DNA from: Massilia timonae CCUG 45783
Lineage (GTDB): Bacteria; Pseudomonadota; Gammaproteobacteria; Burkholderiales; Burkholderiaceae_D
Length of the DNA: 64,000 nt
Reading direction: 5' to 3'
Assembly: GCF_000315425.1 (NCBI RefSeq)
Contig: NZ_JH992922.1
Location: 1,013,922 to 1,077,921, forward strand
Part shown: in pieces, positions 18,738-28,861 of the stretch
Position numbering within the stretch: the first letter of the stretch is position 1
Layout of the letters: each line of letters begins with the position of its first letter
Notes under the pieces: generated by a model
The model's database searches: none
The model's input: only the letters and a program-made list of their open reading frames with translations
Told to the model about the DNA's origin: nothing
Made by a program: the position numbers and the translations under genes

Positions 18738-19326
18738 TCTCGTCTCCTCCGAACAGCGCGACGTCGATGCCGTCGCAGATGCAGTGAATGGCGCACAGGT
18801 GGACTTCCTGGATGCGCGCGGTGCGCGCATGCTGGACGTTGATGTGCACGTCGGCGTCGGTCAGCAGCTTGCCCAACTGGCCGCCGTCCTTGCCGGTGAA
18901 GGCCACGATGCGCATCTCGCGCTCCAGGGCCGCCTCGACCGCGGCCAGCACGTTGGCCGAGTTGCCCGAGGTCGAAATCGCCAGCAGGATGTCGCCCGCC
19001 TGGCCGAATGCCTGCACCTGCTTCGAGAAGATCTCCTTGAAGCTGTAGTCGTTGCCGACCGCGGTCAGGATCGAGGTGTCGGTGGTCAGGGCGATCGCCG
19101 GCAGCGGGAAGCGCTCGCGCTCGAAACGGCCGACCAGCTCGGCCGCGAAGTGCTGGCAGTCGGCGGCCGAACCGCCGTTGCCGCAGGCCAGGATCTTGTT
19201 GCCGTTGGAGAGGGCGCTGAACATGAGTTCTACCGCCGCCGAAATGGAAGGAGCCAGGGTGGCGGCCGACTTCATCTTCAGGTCGGCGCTCTCCTGGAAG
19301 TGAGCGAGGATGCGTTGAGTATTCAT
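18730..19326 (-). CDS. diaA: SIS-domain protein DiaA (GmhA-like)
   Basis: A 198-residue sugar-isomerase-fold protein: [41 protein letters not shown] and the C-terminal [14 protein letters not shown]. GmhA and DiaA share these motifs. The position between yraN and dolP points to DiaA, the DnaA-binding replication-initiation factor, rather than the heptose isomerase. Sequence alone does not exclude isomerase activity. Confidence 0.88.
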   Translation of the reverse strand: MNTQRILAHFQESADLKMKSAATLAPSISAAVELMFSALSNGNKILACGNGGSAADCQHFAAELVGRFERERFPLPAIALTTDTSILTAVGNDYSFKEIFSKQVQAFGQAGDILLAISTSGNSANVLAAVEAALEREMRIVAFTGKDGGQLGKLLTDADVHINVQHARTARIQEVHLCAIHCICDGIDVALFGGDENA

Positions 19327-19382
19327 AGCCGAGGATTATAGTGCAGCGGCAACCCCACCTGAGCAAGCGCAGTAAAAATTGC

Positions 19383-19742
19383 TTACACTTCAATGATGTT
19401 CCGCAACCATTCGATATGCTCGCCATCGATGGCGACCAGGTCGAAACGGCAGGGAGGAGTGACGGGAAAACGCAACAGATAGACTTGCGCCGCACAGACC
19501 AGGCGGTGGATCTTGGCAGGGGTGATGCTGGCGGCGGCGCCGCCGTGTGCGCGGTCGGCGCGCTGGCGCACCTCGACGAACACCAGGGTTGCGCCATCGC
19601 GCATGATCAGGTCGATCTCGCCGCCCTTGCAGCGAAAATTCTCCTCGACCCGGGACAGTTTATGGTGTTTTAAGTAATCGAGGGCGGCGCGTTCCCATTC
19701 CCGGCCCTGGGCCTGCCGTCGGGACAGGCGCAAGGGCCACAT
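19383..19742 (-). CDS. yraN: UPF0102/YraN family endonuclease-like protein
   Basis: A 119-residue protein with a restriction-endonuclease-like core: GREWERAALDYL, ENFRCKGGEIDLIMRDGATLVFVEVRQR (the E...D...E-x-R pattern, where R replaces the more common K) and RFDLVAI. The ATG at 19742 follows the lpoA stop (19744-19746) almost directly. Function is unsettled; links to Holliday-junction and cell-division processes have been suggested for relatives. Confidence 0.9.
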   Translation of the reverse strand: MWPLRLSRRQAQGREWERAALDYLKHHKLSRVEENFRCKGGEIDLIMRDGATLVFVEVRQRADRAHGGAAASITPAKIHRLVCAAQVYLLRFPVTPPCRFDLVAIDGEHIEWLRNIIEV

Positions 19743-19743
19743 T

Positions 19744-21084
19744 TCATAAACCGGTCGCGACCGGTTCGAACACGCGGCGCGGGCGCGGAAGGCTGTCGCC
19801 GCCGGCATCGTCGGTGAGGATTTCTTCAGTCGGGCCATTGTCGCGCACCACGACGCCGGTCTCGACGCGGCGGAAGGCGCGATCGCCCTGGCCGACGTTC
19901 ACCGACAGGCGGCCGGTGGCGCCATCGAGTTCGAACGCGCCGGTGGGGCGTTGCGCCAGTTCGCGCGCGATGCGGTAGGCGTCGATGCCGAGCGCGTACA
20001 GGCGCTGCGGATCGAGCCCCTGGCCGCCATTGCTCCAGCGCGGATAGCCGGCGACGGCCGGATGGTCGGGCTGTACGGTCCAGGGCAGGTCGAGGAAGCG
20101 CACGCCGACCAGTTCGGCCGGCACGCTGGACATGTCGAGGCCCGGATTGACCGAGGCGGTGCCATAGGTCGGCAGCGAGGTGCCGATCGCCATGCGCACC
20201 TGGCGCAGGCCGTTGGCGTCGAGGGCGGCATACACCAGCTGCGGCGGCTCGGCCGACAAACGGGCGCGCAGCTCGGCCAGCGCATTGCCGTCGACGTAGC
20301 CGCCTTCGGCCGGCAGTTCGACCGTCGCGTGCATGCGGCCCAGTTCGGCCCAGCGCTGGCTGAAGGCGCCCGACAGGCGTTGCTGCCAGGCGGCGCGGCC
20401 GGTCAGCACCAGGGCCTGGCCGACCGGCTGCTCGCTCGCGGCCCACTCGGCCACCTGGCGCGCTTCGTCTTCGAGCGACAGGCCGATGACGAGCATCTGG
20501 CGCGGCAGCGGGGAATTGACTTGCGGGTGGTTCAGGGCGATGGTCGGCTTGTTGACCGCGCCGCTGGTGGCCAGGGCCGCCACGGCGGACCGCGCCAGCG
20601 GACCGACCACGATATCGTTCTGCTCGGCCGCGCCGCGATAGGCGTCGAGCGCGGCCTGCGTCGAGTCGCCGGTGGGCACCAGGTTGACGGTGACGCCTTC
20701 GCGCTGCTGGTCGTGGGCGGCCATGAAGCCGGCGCGCACCGCTTCGGCCGGCTGGGCCAGCGCCTGCGACTCGAGCGGCAGCAGCAGCGCCACGCGCACG
20801 GCCGGGCCGCTGTACGGCGCCGACGATGGCGCCGCGGCGCGCGGGCCGCCGCCGGCGCTCGGCGGCAGTTCGACCGGATTGGTCTGTACGCCACTTTCTT
20901 CGCGCGGCGGCGGCGTGTAAGCTGGCGCCGGTGGCGGCGCATTCGTCACCGGCGTCGCAGGACCGCACACTCCGCCTGGCATGCCGCAACCGGTATCGGG
21001 AGGCAGCGGCGTGCTGCCGCAGCCTGCCAAGAGTGTAATGACGGCGGCCGCGAGCAAGCCCGGTAGATTTTTTTTCTTCAGCAT
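19744..21084 (-). CDS. LppC/LpoA-family penicillin-binding-protein activator lipoprotein
   Basis: A 446-residue outer-membrane lipoprotein. The signal peptide ends in the lipobox LAGC (about residues 19-22), then comes a Pro/Ala-rich linker to residue 90 and a periplasmic-binding-protein-like LppC domain (VRVALLLPLESQALAQPAEAV, DIVVGPLARSAVAAL). LpoA activates PBP1A from the outer membrane. It lacks the long TPR half of E. coli LpoA, as is usual in Betaproteobacteria. It is first in the operon, and its start codon is only 11 bases from that of the divergent rsmI. Confidence 0.9.
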   Translation of the reverse strand: MLKKKNLPGLLAAAVITLLAGCGSTPLPPDTGCGMPGGVCGPATPVTNAPPPAPAYTPPPREESGVQTNPVELPPSAGGGPRAAAPSSAPYSGPAVRVALLLPLESQALAQPAEAVRAGFMAAHDQQREGVTVNLVPTGDSTQAALDAYRGAAEQNDIVVGPLARSAVAALATSGAVNKPTIALNHPQVNSPLPRQMLVIGLSLEDEARQVAEWAASEQPVGQALVLTGRAAWQQRLSGAFSQRWAELGRMHATVELPAEGGYVDGNALAELRARLSAEPPQLVYAALDANGLRQVRMAIGTSLPTYGTASVNPGLDMSSVPAELVGVRFLDLPWTVQPDHPAVAGYPRWSNGGQGLDPQRLYALGIDAYRIARELAQRPTGAFELDGATGRLSVNVGQGDRAFRRVETGVVVRDNGPTEEILTDDAGGDSLPRPRRVFEPVATGL

Positions 21085-21095
21085 CGGAACCCTTT

Positions 21096-22001
21096 ATGAC
21101 AGATCAGCAGACCATCGACATCGCCCGACTTCCCGTCATGGGCGAGGCGGCCCAGCAGTCCTATCCTACCGCAACGCTGTACGTCGTGGCTACTCCGATC
21201 GGCAACGTCACCGACATCACCCTGCGTGCTTTACACCTGCTGGCCCTCAGCGACGTGGTCGCCTGCGAGGACACGCGCAAGACCGGTGCGCTGCTGCAGC
21301 GCTTCGGCCTGTCCCAGCCGACCATCGCCGCGCACCAGCACAACGAGCGCGAAGTGGCCGAGAAAATCGTCGAGCGCCTGCGCGCCGGACAACGCGTGGC
21401 GCTGGTGTCCGACGCCGGCACGCCGGGCGTGTCCGATCCCGGCGCGCGCATCGTCGATGCGGTGCGCAGCGCGGGCCTGAACGTGGTGCCGCTGCCGGGT
21501 CCCTCGGCCGCGATCGCGGCGCTGTCGGCCAGCGGCCTGGTGAACGACCGCTTCCACTTCGTCGGCTTCCTGCCGGCCAAGGCCAAGGGCCGCGAGGCGG
21601 CGCTGGCGCCGTTGGCGCGCGAGACCTCGACCCTGGTGTTCTATGAGGCGCCGCATCGCATCGTCGATTGCGTCGAGGCGCTGGCGGCGGCTTTCGAGCC
21701 GACCCGGCAGGTGGTGTTCGCCCGCGAGCTGAGCAAGATGTTCGAGGAAGTGCACCGCTGCGAACTGAAGGATGCGCGCGCCTGGGTCACGGCCGACCAG
21801 CACCGCGAGCGCGGCGAATTCGTGGTGCTGGTGGCCGGCGCCGTCGAGGCCACGGACGCCGAAGATGCCGAGGCCGAGCGCGTGCTGCAGATCCTGTTGA
21901 GCGAGTGCAGCGTGAAGCAGGCGGCGAACCTGGCGGCGCAGATCACGGGGCGCAAGAAGAATGCGCTCTACGAGCGTGCGCTGCAGATCAAGGGTGAATG
22001 A
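21096..22001 (+). CDS. rsmI: 16S rRNA (cytidine1402-2'-O)-methyltransferase RsmI
   Basis: Methylates the ribose of C1402 in 16S rRNA using SAM. The 301 residues show LYVVATPIGNVTDITLRAL, CEDTRKTGALLQRF, LVSDAGTPGVSDPG, PLPGPSAAIAALSASGL and YEAPHRIVD, all signature blocks of the tetrapyrrole-methylase-fold RsmI family. The first ATG at 21096 gives a 25-residue leader before the conserved part; an internal ATG at 21138 is an alternative and would widen the very short gap to the divergent lpoA-like gene. Confidence 0.96.
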   Translation: MTDQQTIDIARLPVMGEAAQQSYPTATLYVVATPIGNVTDITLRALHLLALSDVVACEDTRKTGALLQRFGLSQPTIAAHQHNEREVAEKIVERLRAGQRVALVSDAGTPGVSDPGARIVDAVRSAGLNVVPLPGPSAAIAALSASGLVNDRFHFVGFLPAKAKGREAALAPLARETSTLVFYEAPHRIVDCVEALAAAFEPTRQVVFARELSKMFEEVHRCELKDARAWVTADQHRERGEFVVLVAGAVEATDAEDAEAERVLQILLSECSVKQAANLAAQITGRKKNALYERALQIKGE

Positions 22002-22005
22002 CGGC

Positions 22006-22617
22006 TTACCACTTGCAGCCCGAATCCTTTTTCTCCATCAGTAAATAAATCGGCGCCAGCAGCCCGCCCGGAAGGCCGTCCTTGCAATCGGGCCGCTTGG
22101 CTTCGCGGATGCCGCGCGCCAGCTTGGATTCGGTCTGCAGCGCCGGCTCGGGGAATTGCGCGAGCGCCGTGCCTTCCTTCGACGGGTCGCGCAGGTGGGC
22201 ATTCGCGCGCGCCACCGCGCGCGCCGCGTTCATGTCGAACTTCGGCGCTGGTTCCGCGGTTTCTTCCTGTTGCACGACGAACGGATCGGGCTCGGCGCGT
22301 GAACTTTCCGGGACCGCGATCACGGCTTGTGGCGGCGCAGGCCGGGTCGTGCGTGGTGCAGCGGCGGCGCTGGGGGCTGGCGCCGGGGGACGAACGATTT
22401 CCGGCGCGGGTGGTGGCGGTGGCGGCGCCGGAGGGGCGATCATGACGGACAGCACAGTCGGCTCGGCCGGCGCGATCTCCATGGTCTTGAACGTCGTATT
22501 CCGGTACGCCAGCAGGAATAATGCGTGCACCGCGATCGATACCGCGACGCCGATGACGATGCGCCGGTTGCCTCGTTGCAGGCTGACCGGGTCGCCAAAG
22601 TTCAGAGCCATATGCAT
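22006..22617 (-). CDS. TonB-like proline-rich single-pass membrane protein
   Basis: About 203 residues. One N-terminal helix (IGVAVSIAVHALFLLAYR) carries the His characteristic of TonB-type anchors. A Pro/Ala spacer follows (about residues 50-95), then a charged region and a short C-terminal domain with Cys pairs (RPDCKDGLPGG, DSGCKW). No exbB/exbD is adjacent. It may be a periplasm-spanning energy-transfer or scaffold protein; I cannot name it. Three in-frame ATGs exist (22626, 22617, 22611); 22617 is best spaced from GAGGT. Confidence 0.65.
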   Translation of the reverse strand: MHMALNFGDPVSLQRGNRRIVIGVAVSIAVHALFLLAYRNTTFKTMEIAPAEPTVLSVMIAPPAPPPPPPAPEIVRPPAPAPSAAAAPRTTRPAPPQAVIAVPESSRAEPDPFVVQQEETAEPAPKFDMNAARAVARANAHLRDPSKEGTALAQFPEPALQTESKLARGIREAKRPDCKDGLPGGLLAPIYLLMEKKDSGCKW

Positions 22618-22716
22618 GACATACATACCTCAACTTAACTTCAGAAAACTACCAGCTCGCTATTTTGCAACGAAAACTTGACCAGGTCACGCGAAACCGA
22701 TATTATCTCGCTTCTT

Positions 22717-22793
22717 CGGAGTGTAGCGCAGCCCGGTAGCGCACCTGGTTTGGGACCAGGGGGTCCAAGGTTCGAATCCTTGTACTCCGACCA
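22717..22793 (+). tRNA. tRNA-Pro (anticodon UGG)
   Basis: A 77-base cloverleaf. The acceptor CGGAGTG pairs with TACTCCG, and the D arm includes AGCCCGGTAGC. The anticodon stem CCTGG/CCAGG has loop TTTGGGA with TGG at 22751-22753. The T arm carries GGTTCGAATCC, and discriminator A plus encoded CCA (22791-22793) end the gene. UGG reads most proline codons. Confidence 0.97.
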
Positions 22794-22805
22794 GCATTAA
22801 GAGAA

Positions 22806-22836
22806 AAGCCGACAACGTGAGTTGTCGGCTTTTTTC
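22806..22836 (+). terminator. Bidirectional intrinsic terminator between tRNA-Pro and liuE
   Basis: Arms GCCGACAAC (22808-22816) and GTTGTCGGC (22821-22829) around GTGA, followed by six T on the plus strand and preceded by four A, so it also has a short T-run on the minus strand. It can end both the tRNA transcript and the long liu/bio operon, whose last gene stops at 22865. Confidence 0.88.
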
Positions 22837-22864
22837 GTTGTGGGGTGCCGTCCACCCCGACGAT

Positions 22865-23782
22865 TCATCCGGCGCGCTTGGCCGCGATCGCGTTGCCGGC
22901 GCGGCTGATGCTCTTGCGGCCCAGCTGCTGCGAGATGAACAGGCCGGCATCGACCACCTGGTCGAGATCCACGCCGGTCTCGATGCCCAGCCCCTGCATC
23001 AGGTACAGCACGTCCTCGGTCGCCACGTTGCCGGTCGCGCCCTTGGCATAGGGGCAGCCGCCCAGGCCGGCCACCGAGGAGTGGAAGATCGCCACGCCCA
23101 CCTCCATCGCCGCATAGATGTTGGCCAGCGCCTGGCCATAGGTGTCGTGGAAGTGGCCGGCCAGCTGGGCGATCGGGAATTCGCGCGCCGCGCGCAGCAT
23201 CACGGCCTGGGTCTTGCGCGCGGTCGAGACGCCGATGGTGTCGGCGATGTCGATCTCGTCACAGCCCAGGTCGCGCATGCGCGCCACCACGTCGCCGACG
23301 GCGTCAAGCGGCACCTCGCCCTGGTAGGGGCAGCCGAAGGCGGTGCTGATCGAGCCGCGCAGGCGCAGGCCGTGTTCCTTCGCCGCGCGCGCCACCGGCT
23401 CGAAGCGGGCGATCGACTCGGCGATCGAGCAGTTGATGTTCTTTTGCGAGAAGGCTTCGGAGGCCGCGCCGAACACGACCACCTCGTCGGCCCCGCCGGC
23501 AAGCGCGGCCTCGAAGCCCTGCATATTCGGCACCAGCGCCGAATAGATGGTGCCGGGCTGGCGCGCGATGCGCGCCAGCACCTCGGCGCTGGTCGCCATC
23601 TGCGGCACCCATTTCGGCGACACGAAGGCGGCCGCTTCCACGTTGACGAAGCCGGCGCGCGCCAGGCGCTCGACCAGTTCGACTTTCACGTCGGCGCTCA
23701 GCGCTTCCTTCTCGTTCTGCAGGCCGTCGCGCGGGCCGACTTCGACGATCTTGACTTTGGTGGGCAATGCAGGCTGGTTCAT
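22865..23782 (-). CDS. liuE: Hydroxymethylglutaryl-CoA lyase
   Basis: Cleaves HMG-CoA to acetyl-CoA and acetoacetate, the last step of leucine breakdown. The 305 residues show VEVGPRDGLQNE, the metal-binding GHFHDTYGQALANIYAA and the active-site Cys loop GLGGCPYAKGATGNVATED. The ATG at 23782 lies 1 base beyond the ghrA-like stop; a TTG at 23794 is in frame but less likely. It is the last gene of the minus-strand liu/bio operon. Confidence 0.95.
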   Translation of the reverse strand: MNQPALPTKVKIVEVGPRDGLQNEKEALSADVKVELVERLARAGFVNVEAAAFVSPKWVPQMATSAEVLARIARQPGTIYSALVPNMQGFEAALAGGADEVVVFGAASEAFSQKNINCSIAESIARFEPVARAAKEHGLRLRGSISTAFGCPYQGEVPLDAVGDVVARMRDLGCDEIDIADTIGVSTARKTQAVMLRAAREFPIAQLAGHFHDTYGQALANIYAAMEVGVAIFHSSVAGLGGCPYAKGATGNVATEDVLYLMQGLGIETGVDLDQVVDAGLFISQQLGRKSISRAGNAIAAKRAG

Positions 23783-23783
23783 C

Positions 23784-24713
23784 TCAGTATCCAAGTTGGC
23801 GGTCGACCAGGTCGTCGACCGGTTCGCCGTCTTCCAGGGCGCCGATCTTGGCGGCGATCTGGCGCACGGCGTCGAGGCGCATGGTGAGCGCCGAGATATG
23901 CGGGGTGAGGGCGATGCGCGGTTCGTTCCAGAACGGATGCGGGGCCGGCAGCGGCTCGTGGCGGAACACGTCGAGCGTGGCGCCGGCGATGTGCCCCGAG
24001 CGGATCAGCGTCATCAGGTCGGGCTCGGCCAGGATCGCGCCGCGCGAGACGTTGATCAGATAGGCGCCGGGCGCCAGCTTGCCCAGCCGGTGGCGGTCGA
24101 GCAGGTTGGTCGTGTCCGCGGTGAGCGGCAGCAGGCAGACCAGCACCCGCGTGCCGTGTAAAAAGTCGTCGAGCCCCTCCATGCCGGCATAGGTCGGCAC
24201 CCCGGGGATGTCCTTCGGGCTGCGGCTCCAGCCGCGCACCGGAAAGCCGAAATGGCGCATCGCCTCGACCACCGGCATGCCGAGCTTGCCCAGTCCCATG
24301 ACGCCGATCGTGAACGACTCTTTCGGATGCTGGGGCAGCGGATTCCAGGCGCCGTGCCGTGCCTGCTGTTCGTATTCGTCGAAGCGCCTGAAGTAGCGCA
24401 GCACGGCGTGCGCCACGTACTCGGCCATCTGCACGCCCATGCCGGCGTCGCCCAGGCGCACCAGCGGCACGCGCGGCAGCGTCTCGCCGAACTTGAGCAC
24501 GGCGTCGACGCCGGCGCCCATCAGGAAGATCGCCTTGACCTCGTCCAGCTGCGCCAGCAGGCCGGGCGCCGGGTTCCACAATACCGCGTAATCGCAGGGG
24601 GGCAGCAACTGGCCCTCCTTCCAGGTGACCGTTTCGACGCCTGGCATCATGGCCGAGAACTCGCGTTCCCACGGCTCGATGACGCCATCGCCCCGGTACA
24701 GGACAATGCGCAT
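23784..24713 (-). CDS. D-2-hydroxyacid dehydrogenase, GhrA-like
   Basis: A 309-residue NAD(P)-dependent reductase resembling glyoxylate/hydroxypyruvate reductase A: VMGLGKLGMPVVEAMRHFG is the nucleotide-binding loop, and RGWSRSPKDIPGV, LINVSRGAILAEPDL and the catalytic His region ALTPHISALT follow. Its tight packing against liuE inside a leucine-catabolic operon is unexpected; the substrate could be a branched 2-hydroxy acid, but this is inference. Confidence 0.88.
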   Translation of the reverse strand: MRIVLYRGDGVIEPWEREFSAMMPGVETVTWKEGQLLPPCDYAVLWNPAPGLLAQLDEVKAIFLMGAGVDAVLKFGETLPRVPLVRLGDAGMGVQMAEYVAHAVLRYFRRFDEYEQQARHGAWNPLPQHPKESFTIGVMGLGKLGMPVVEAMRHFGFPVRGWSRSPKDIPGVPTYAGMEGLDDFLHGTRVLVCLLPLTADTTNLLDRHRLGKLAPGAYLINVSRGAILAEPDLMTLIRSGHIAGATLDVFRHEPLPAPHPFWNEPRIALTPHISALTMRLDAVRQIAAKIGALEDGEPVDDLVDRQLGY

Positions 24714-24744
24714 GTCTCCCCCTCGTTTTTGTCAGGGTGGTTCT

Positions 24745-24862
24745 GGCACCTCGAAAAACCTGCTGCGCGTTGCATTTTCGGTCTGCGATGCTCGCTGTAC
24801 TCCAGTACAGCTGCGCTTCTCACCCGAAACTGCTGCCGCTCGCGACGGTTTTTCGAGGTGCC
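24745..24862. repeat. Nested palindromic intergenic element
   Basis: Perfect 16-bp arms GGCACCTCGAAAAACC (24745-24760) and its complement (24847-24862) enclose 86 bases. Inside them lies a second perfect palindrome, GCTGTACT-CC-AGTACAGC (24794-24811). It fills the gap between liuD and the ghrA-like gene and would be transcribed as a long hairpin in the operon mRNA. There is no coding potential. It looks like a REP/MITE-type repeated sequence, but only one copy is seen in this window. Confidence 0.75.
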
Positions 24863-24877
24863 CTTTATGGGTCTTGC

Positions 24878-26890
<2,013 letters not shown>

Positions 26891-26930
26891 GCGCTTATCT
26901 TTCGCTGATGGTTGTTCGGACGAATTGTGG

Positions 26931-26956
26931 GCGCGGCCGTGTCTCCCCGGCCGCGC
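26931..26956 (-). other. Strong GC hairpin between bioB and liuD
   Basis: Perfect 9-bp arms GCGCGGCCG (26931-26939) and CGGCCGCGC (26948-26956) with an 8-base loop, located between the bioB stop and the liuD start. No T-run follows on the minus strand, so it is not a simple terminator. It may set mRNA stability or limit read-through between the biotin and liu parts. Confidence 0.5.
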
Positions 26957-26967
26957 AGGGTGCTGCA

Positions 26968-28002
26968 TCAGCAGCCGCAAGCTTCCTTCTGTACCGAATC
27001 GAGCGTGGCGGCGCGCGTCTTGAGGCCCAGCTTCTCGAGCAGCACGCGGTCGTCGTCGGCTTCCGGATTGTCGGTGGTGAGCAGCTTGTCGCCGTAGAAG
27101 ATCGAGTTGGCGCCGGCCATGAAGCACATCGCCTGCACCGCTTCGCCCAGCTCGCGACGGCCCGCCGACAGGCGCACGCGCGCTTGCGGCATGGTGATGC
27201 GCGCGACCGCGATGGTGCGCACGAATTCGATCGGGTCCAGCTTGTCGAGGCCGTGCAGCGGCGTGCCCTCGACCTGCACCAGGTGGTTGACCGGCACCGA
27301 TTCCGGATACGGGTTCAGGTTGGCCAGCTGGGCGATCAGGCCGGCGCGCTGCTCGCGCGTCTCGCCCATGCCGACGATGCCGCCGCAGCAGACCTTCAGG
27401 CCCGCTTCGCGCACGCGGCCCAGCGTGTCCAGGCGGTCCTGGTATTCGCGGGTCGAAATGACGTTGTTGTAAAAGTCAGGCGCGGTGTCGATATTGTGGT
27501 TGTAGTAGTCCAGGCCCGCTTTTTTCAGCTGCTCGGCCTGGCCGGCTTCGAGCATGCCCAGCGTGGCGCAGGTCTCCATGCCCAGCGCCTTCACTTCGCG
27601 CACCATGGTCTCGACCTTTTCCATGTCGCGCTCCTTCGGGCTGCGCCAGGCGGCGCCCATGCAGAAGCGCGTCGCGCCGCTGGCCTTCGCCGCGCGCGCC
27701 GCGTCCAGCACGGTGTCGATGTCGAGGATCTTCTTGGCTTCGACGCCGGTGTCGTAGCGCGCCGCCTGCGGGCAGTAGCCGCAGTCTTCCTCGCAGCCGC
27801 CGGTCTTGATCGACAGCAGGGTCGCCAGTTCGACGTCGCCGTCCGGGAAGTATTCGCGGTGCAGGGTCGAGGCGCGGTGCATCAGTTCCGGGAATGGCAG
27901 CTCGAACAGCGCGAGCACGTCGGCCAGCGGCCAGGTGGCGTTTTCCGCTGGTTTGATCGGGGCCGCCGGGCGGTGCAGGGCGACGGTGTTCATATTGGAC
28001 AT
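26968..28002 (-). CDS. bioB: Biotin synthase BioB
   Basis: A radical-SAM enzyme that inserts sulfur into dethiobiotin. The 344 residues contain the cluster motif CEEDCGYC preceded by LLSIKTGG, and also [23 protein letters not shown] and [17 protein letters not shown]-like C-terminal blocks. It ends in CGC. It is the last biotin gene of the block bioA-F-D-B and is separated from bioD by 10 bases. Confidence 0.97.
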   Translation of the reverse strand: MSNMNTVALHRPAAPIKPAENATWPLADVLALFELPFPELMHRASTLHREYFPDGDVELATLLSIKTGGCEEDCGYCPQAARYDTGVEAKKILDIDTVLDAARAAKASGATRFCMGAAWRSPKERDMEKVETMVREVKALGMETCATLGMLEAGQAEQLKKAGLDYYNHNIDTAPDFYNNVISTREYQDRLDTLGRVREAGLKVCCGGIVGMGETREQRAGLIAQLANLNPYPESVPVNHLVQVEGTPLHGLDKLDPIEFVRTIAVARITMPQARVRLSAGRRELGEAVQAMCFMAGANSIFYGDKLLTTDNPEADDDRVLLEKLGLKTRAATLDSVQKEACGC

Positions 28003-28012
28003 GGTGGTTCCT

Positions 28013-28861
28013 TCAGGACTGGCCTCGCGTGGACGGCCATCCCGGCAGTCCAGCGAGATCGATGAATTCGGCCGCCGCGGCGGCCGTCGGTGTTTGCAGG
28101 CGCGGCACGCGGCCCAGCAGCGGCGCCGGGATGCGCTGTGCCAGCGCCTCGATGTTCTCTTGCTCGAACCTCATATTCGGGTCGGCCGTGTTGGCGACCC
28201 AGCCGGCCAGCACCAACCCGCGCGCCACGATCGCTTCGACCGTGAGCAGGGCGTGGCTGATGCAGCCCAGGCGCATGCCGACCACCAGGATCACCGGCAG
28301 GTTCAGTTGCGCGGCCAGGTCGGCGCTGTCGAAGTTGTCGTTGAACGGCACCCGGAAGCCGCCCACGCCCTCGACCACGACCGCGTCGGAGGCGGCCTGG
28401 ATCTCGGCGAAGGCGGCGATGATCGGCGCCGATTCGATGGTGACGTTTTCCAGCGCGGCGGCGATGTGCGGCGCCGCCGGTTCGCGCAGCATATACGGCG
28501 TCGTGATCGACGACGGCAGGTGCACGTTGCCGGCAGCGACCAGCATGTCGGCGTCGTCGTTATGCAGTTCGCCGTCGCGCAGTTCGGCGCCGGCCGCCAC
28601 CGGCTTCATGCCGCAGGCGCGCACGCCGCTGGCGGCGAGCTTGTGCAGGATGGCGCTCGAGACCAGGGTCTTGCCGATCTCGGTGTCGGTGCCGGTGACG
28701 AAGCAGGCGAAGCGCGAAGGCAGGCCGTCGATGGCGCGCGCCTCGAGCTCTGGCTCAAGTTCCGGTCTATGAGCCGGCTCGTGGAGGTCGACCTCTGGCA
28801 CCGCAGCGGGCGGCGCCGCGATCGGGTCGTCATTGTCGTTCAGGTTGTTCGGGTTGTTCAT
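28013..28861 (-). CDS. bioD: Dethiobiotin synthetase BioD with N-terminal extension
   Basis: Closes the ureido ring of biotin using ATP. The P-loop [14 protein letters not shown] starts only after about 50 residues; enzymes of this family usually start right at it. The preceding stretch is low-complexity, rich in Asn, Pro, Asp and Glu ([13 protein letters not shown]). Other motifs: GMKPVAAGA and [12 protein letters not shown]. The ATG overlaps the bioF stop as ATGA, which supports this start despite the extension. Confidence 0.93.
   Translation of the reverse strand: MNNPNNLNDNDDPIAAPPAAVPEVDLHEPAHRPELEPELEARAIDGLPSRFACFVTGTDTEIGKTLVSSAILHKLAASGVRACGMKPVAAGAELRDGELHNDDADMLVAAGNVHLPSSITTPYMLREPAAPHIAAALENVTIESAPIIAAFAEIQAASDAVVVEGVGGFRVPFNDNFDSADLAAQLNLPVILVVGMRLGCISHALLTVEAIVARGLVLAGWVANTADPNMRFEQENIEALAQRIPAPLLGRVPRLQTPTAAAAAEFIDLAGLPGWPSTRGQS

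Noticed and set aside
24745-24862. Reading the nested palindrome as an intrinsic terminator
   Set aside because: The arms are 86 bases apart and no T-run follows on the minus strand.
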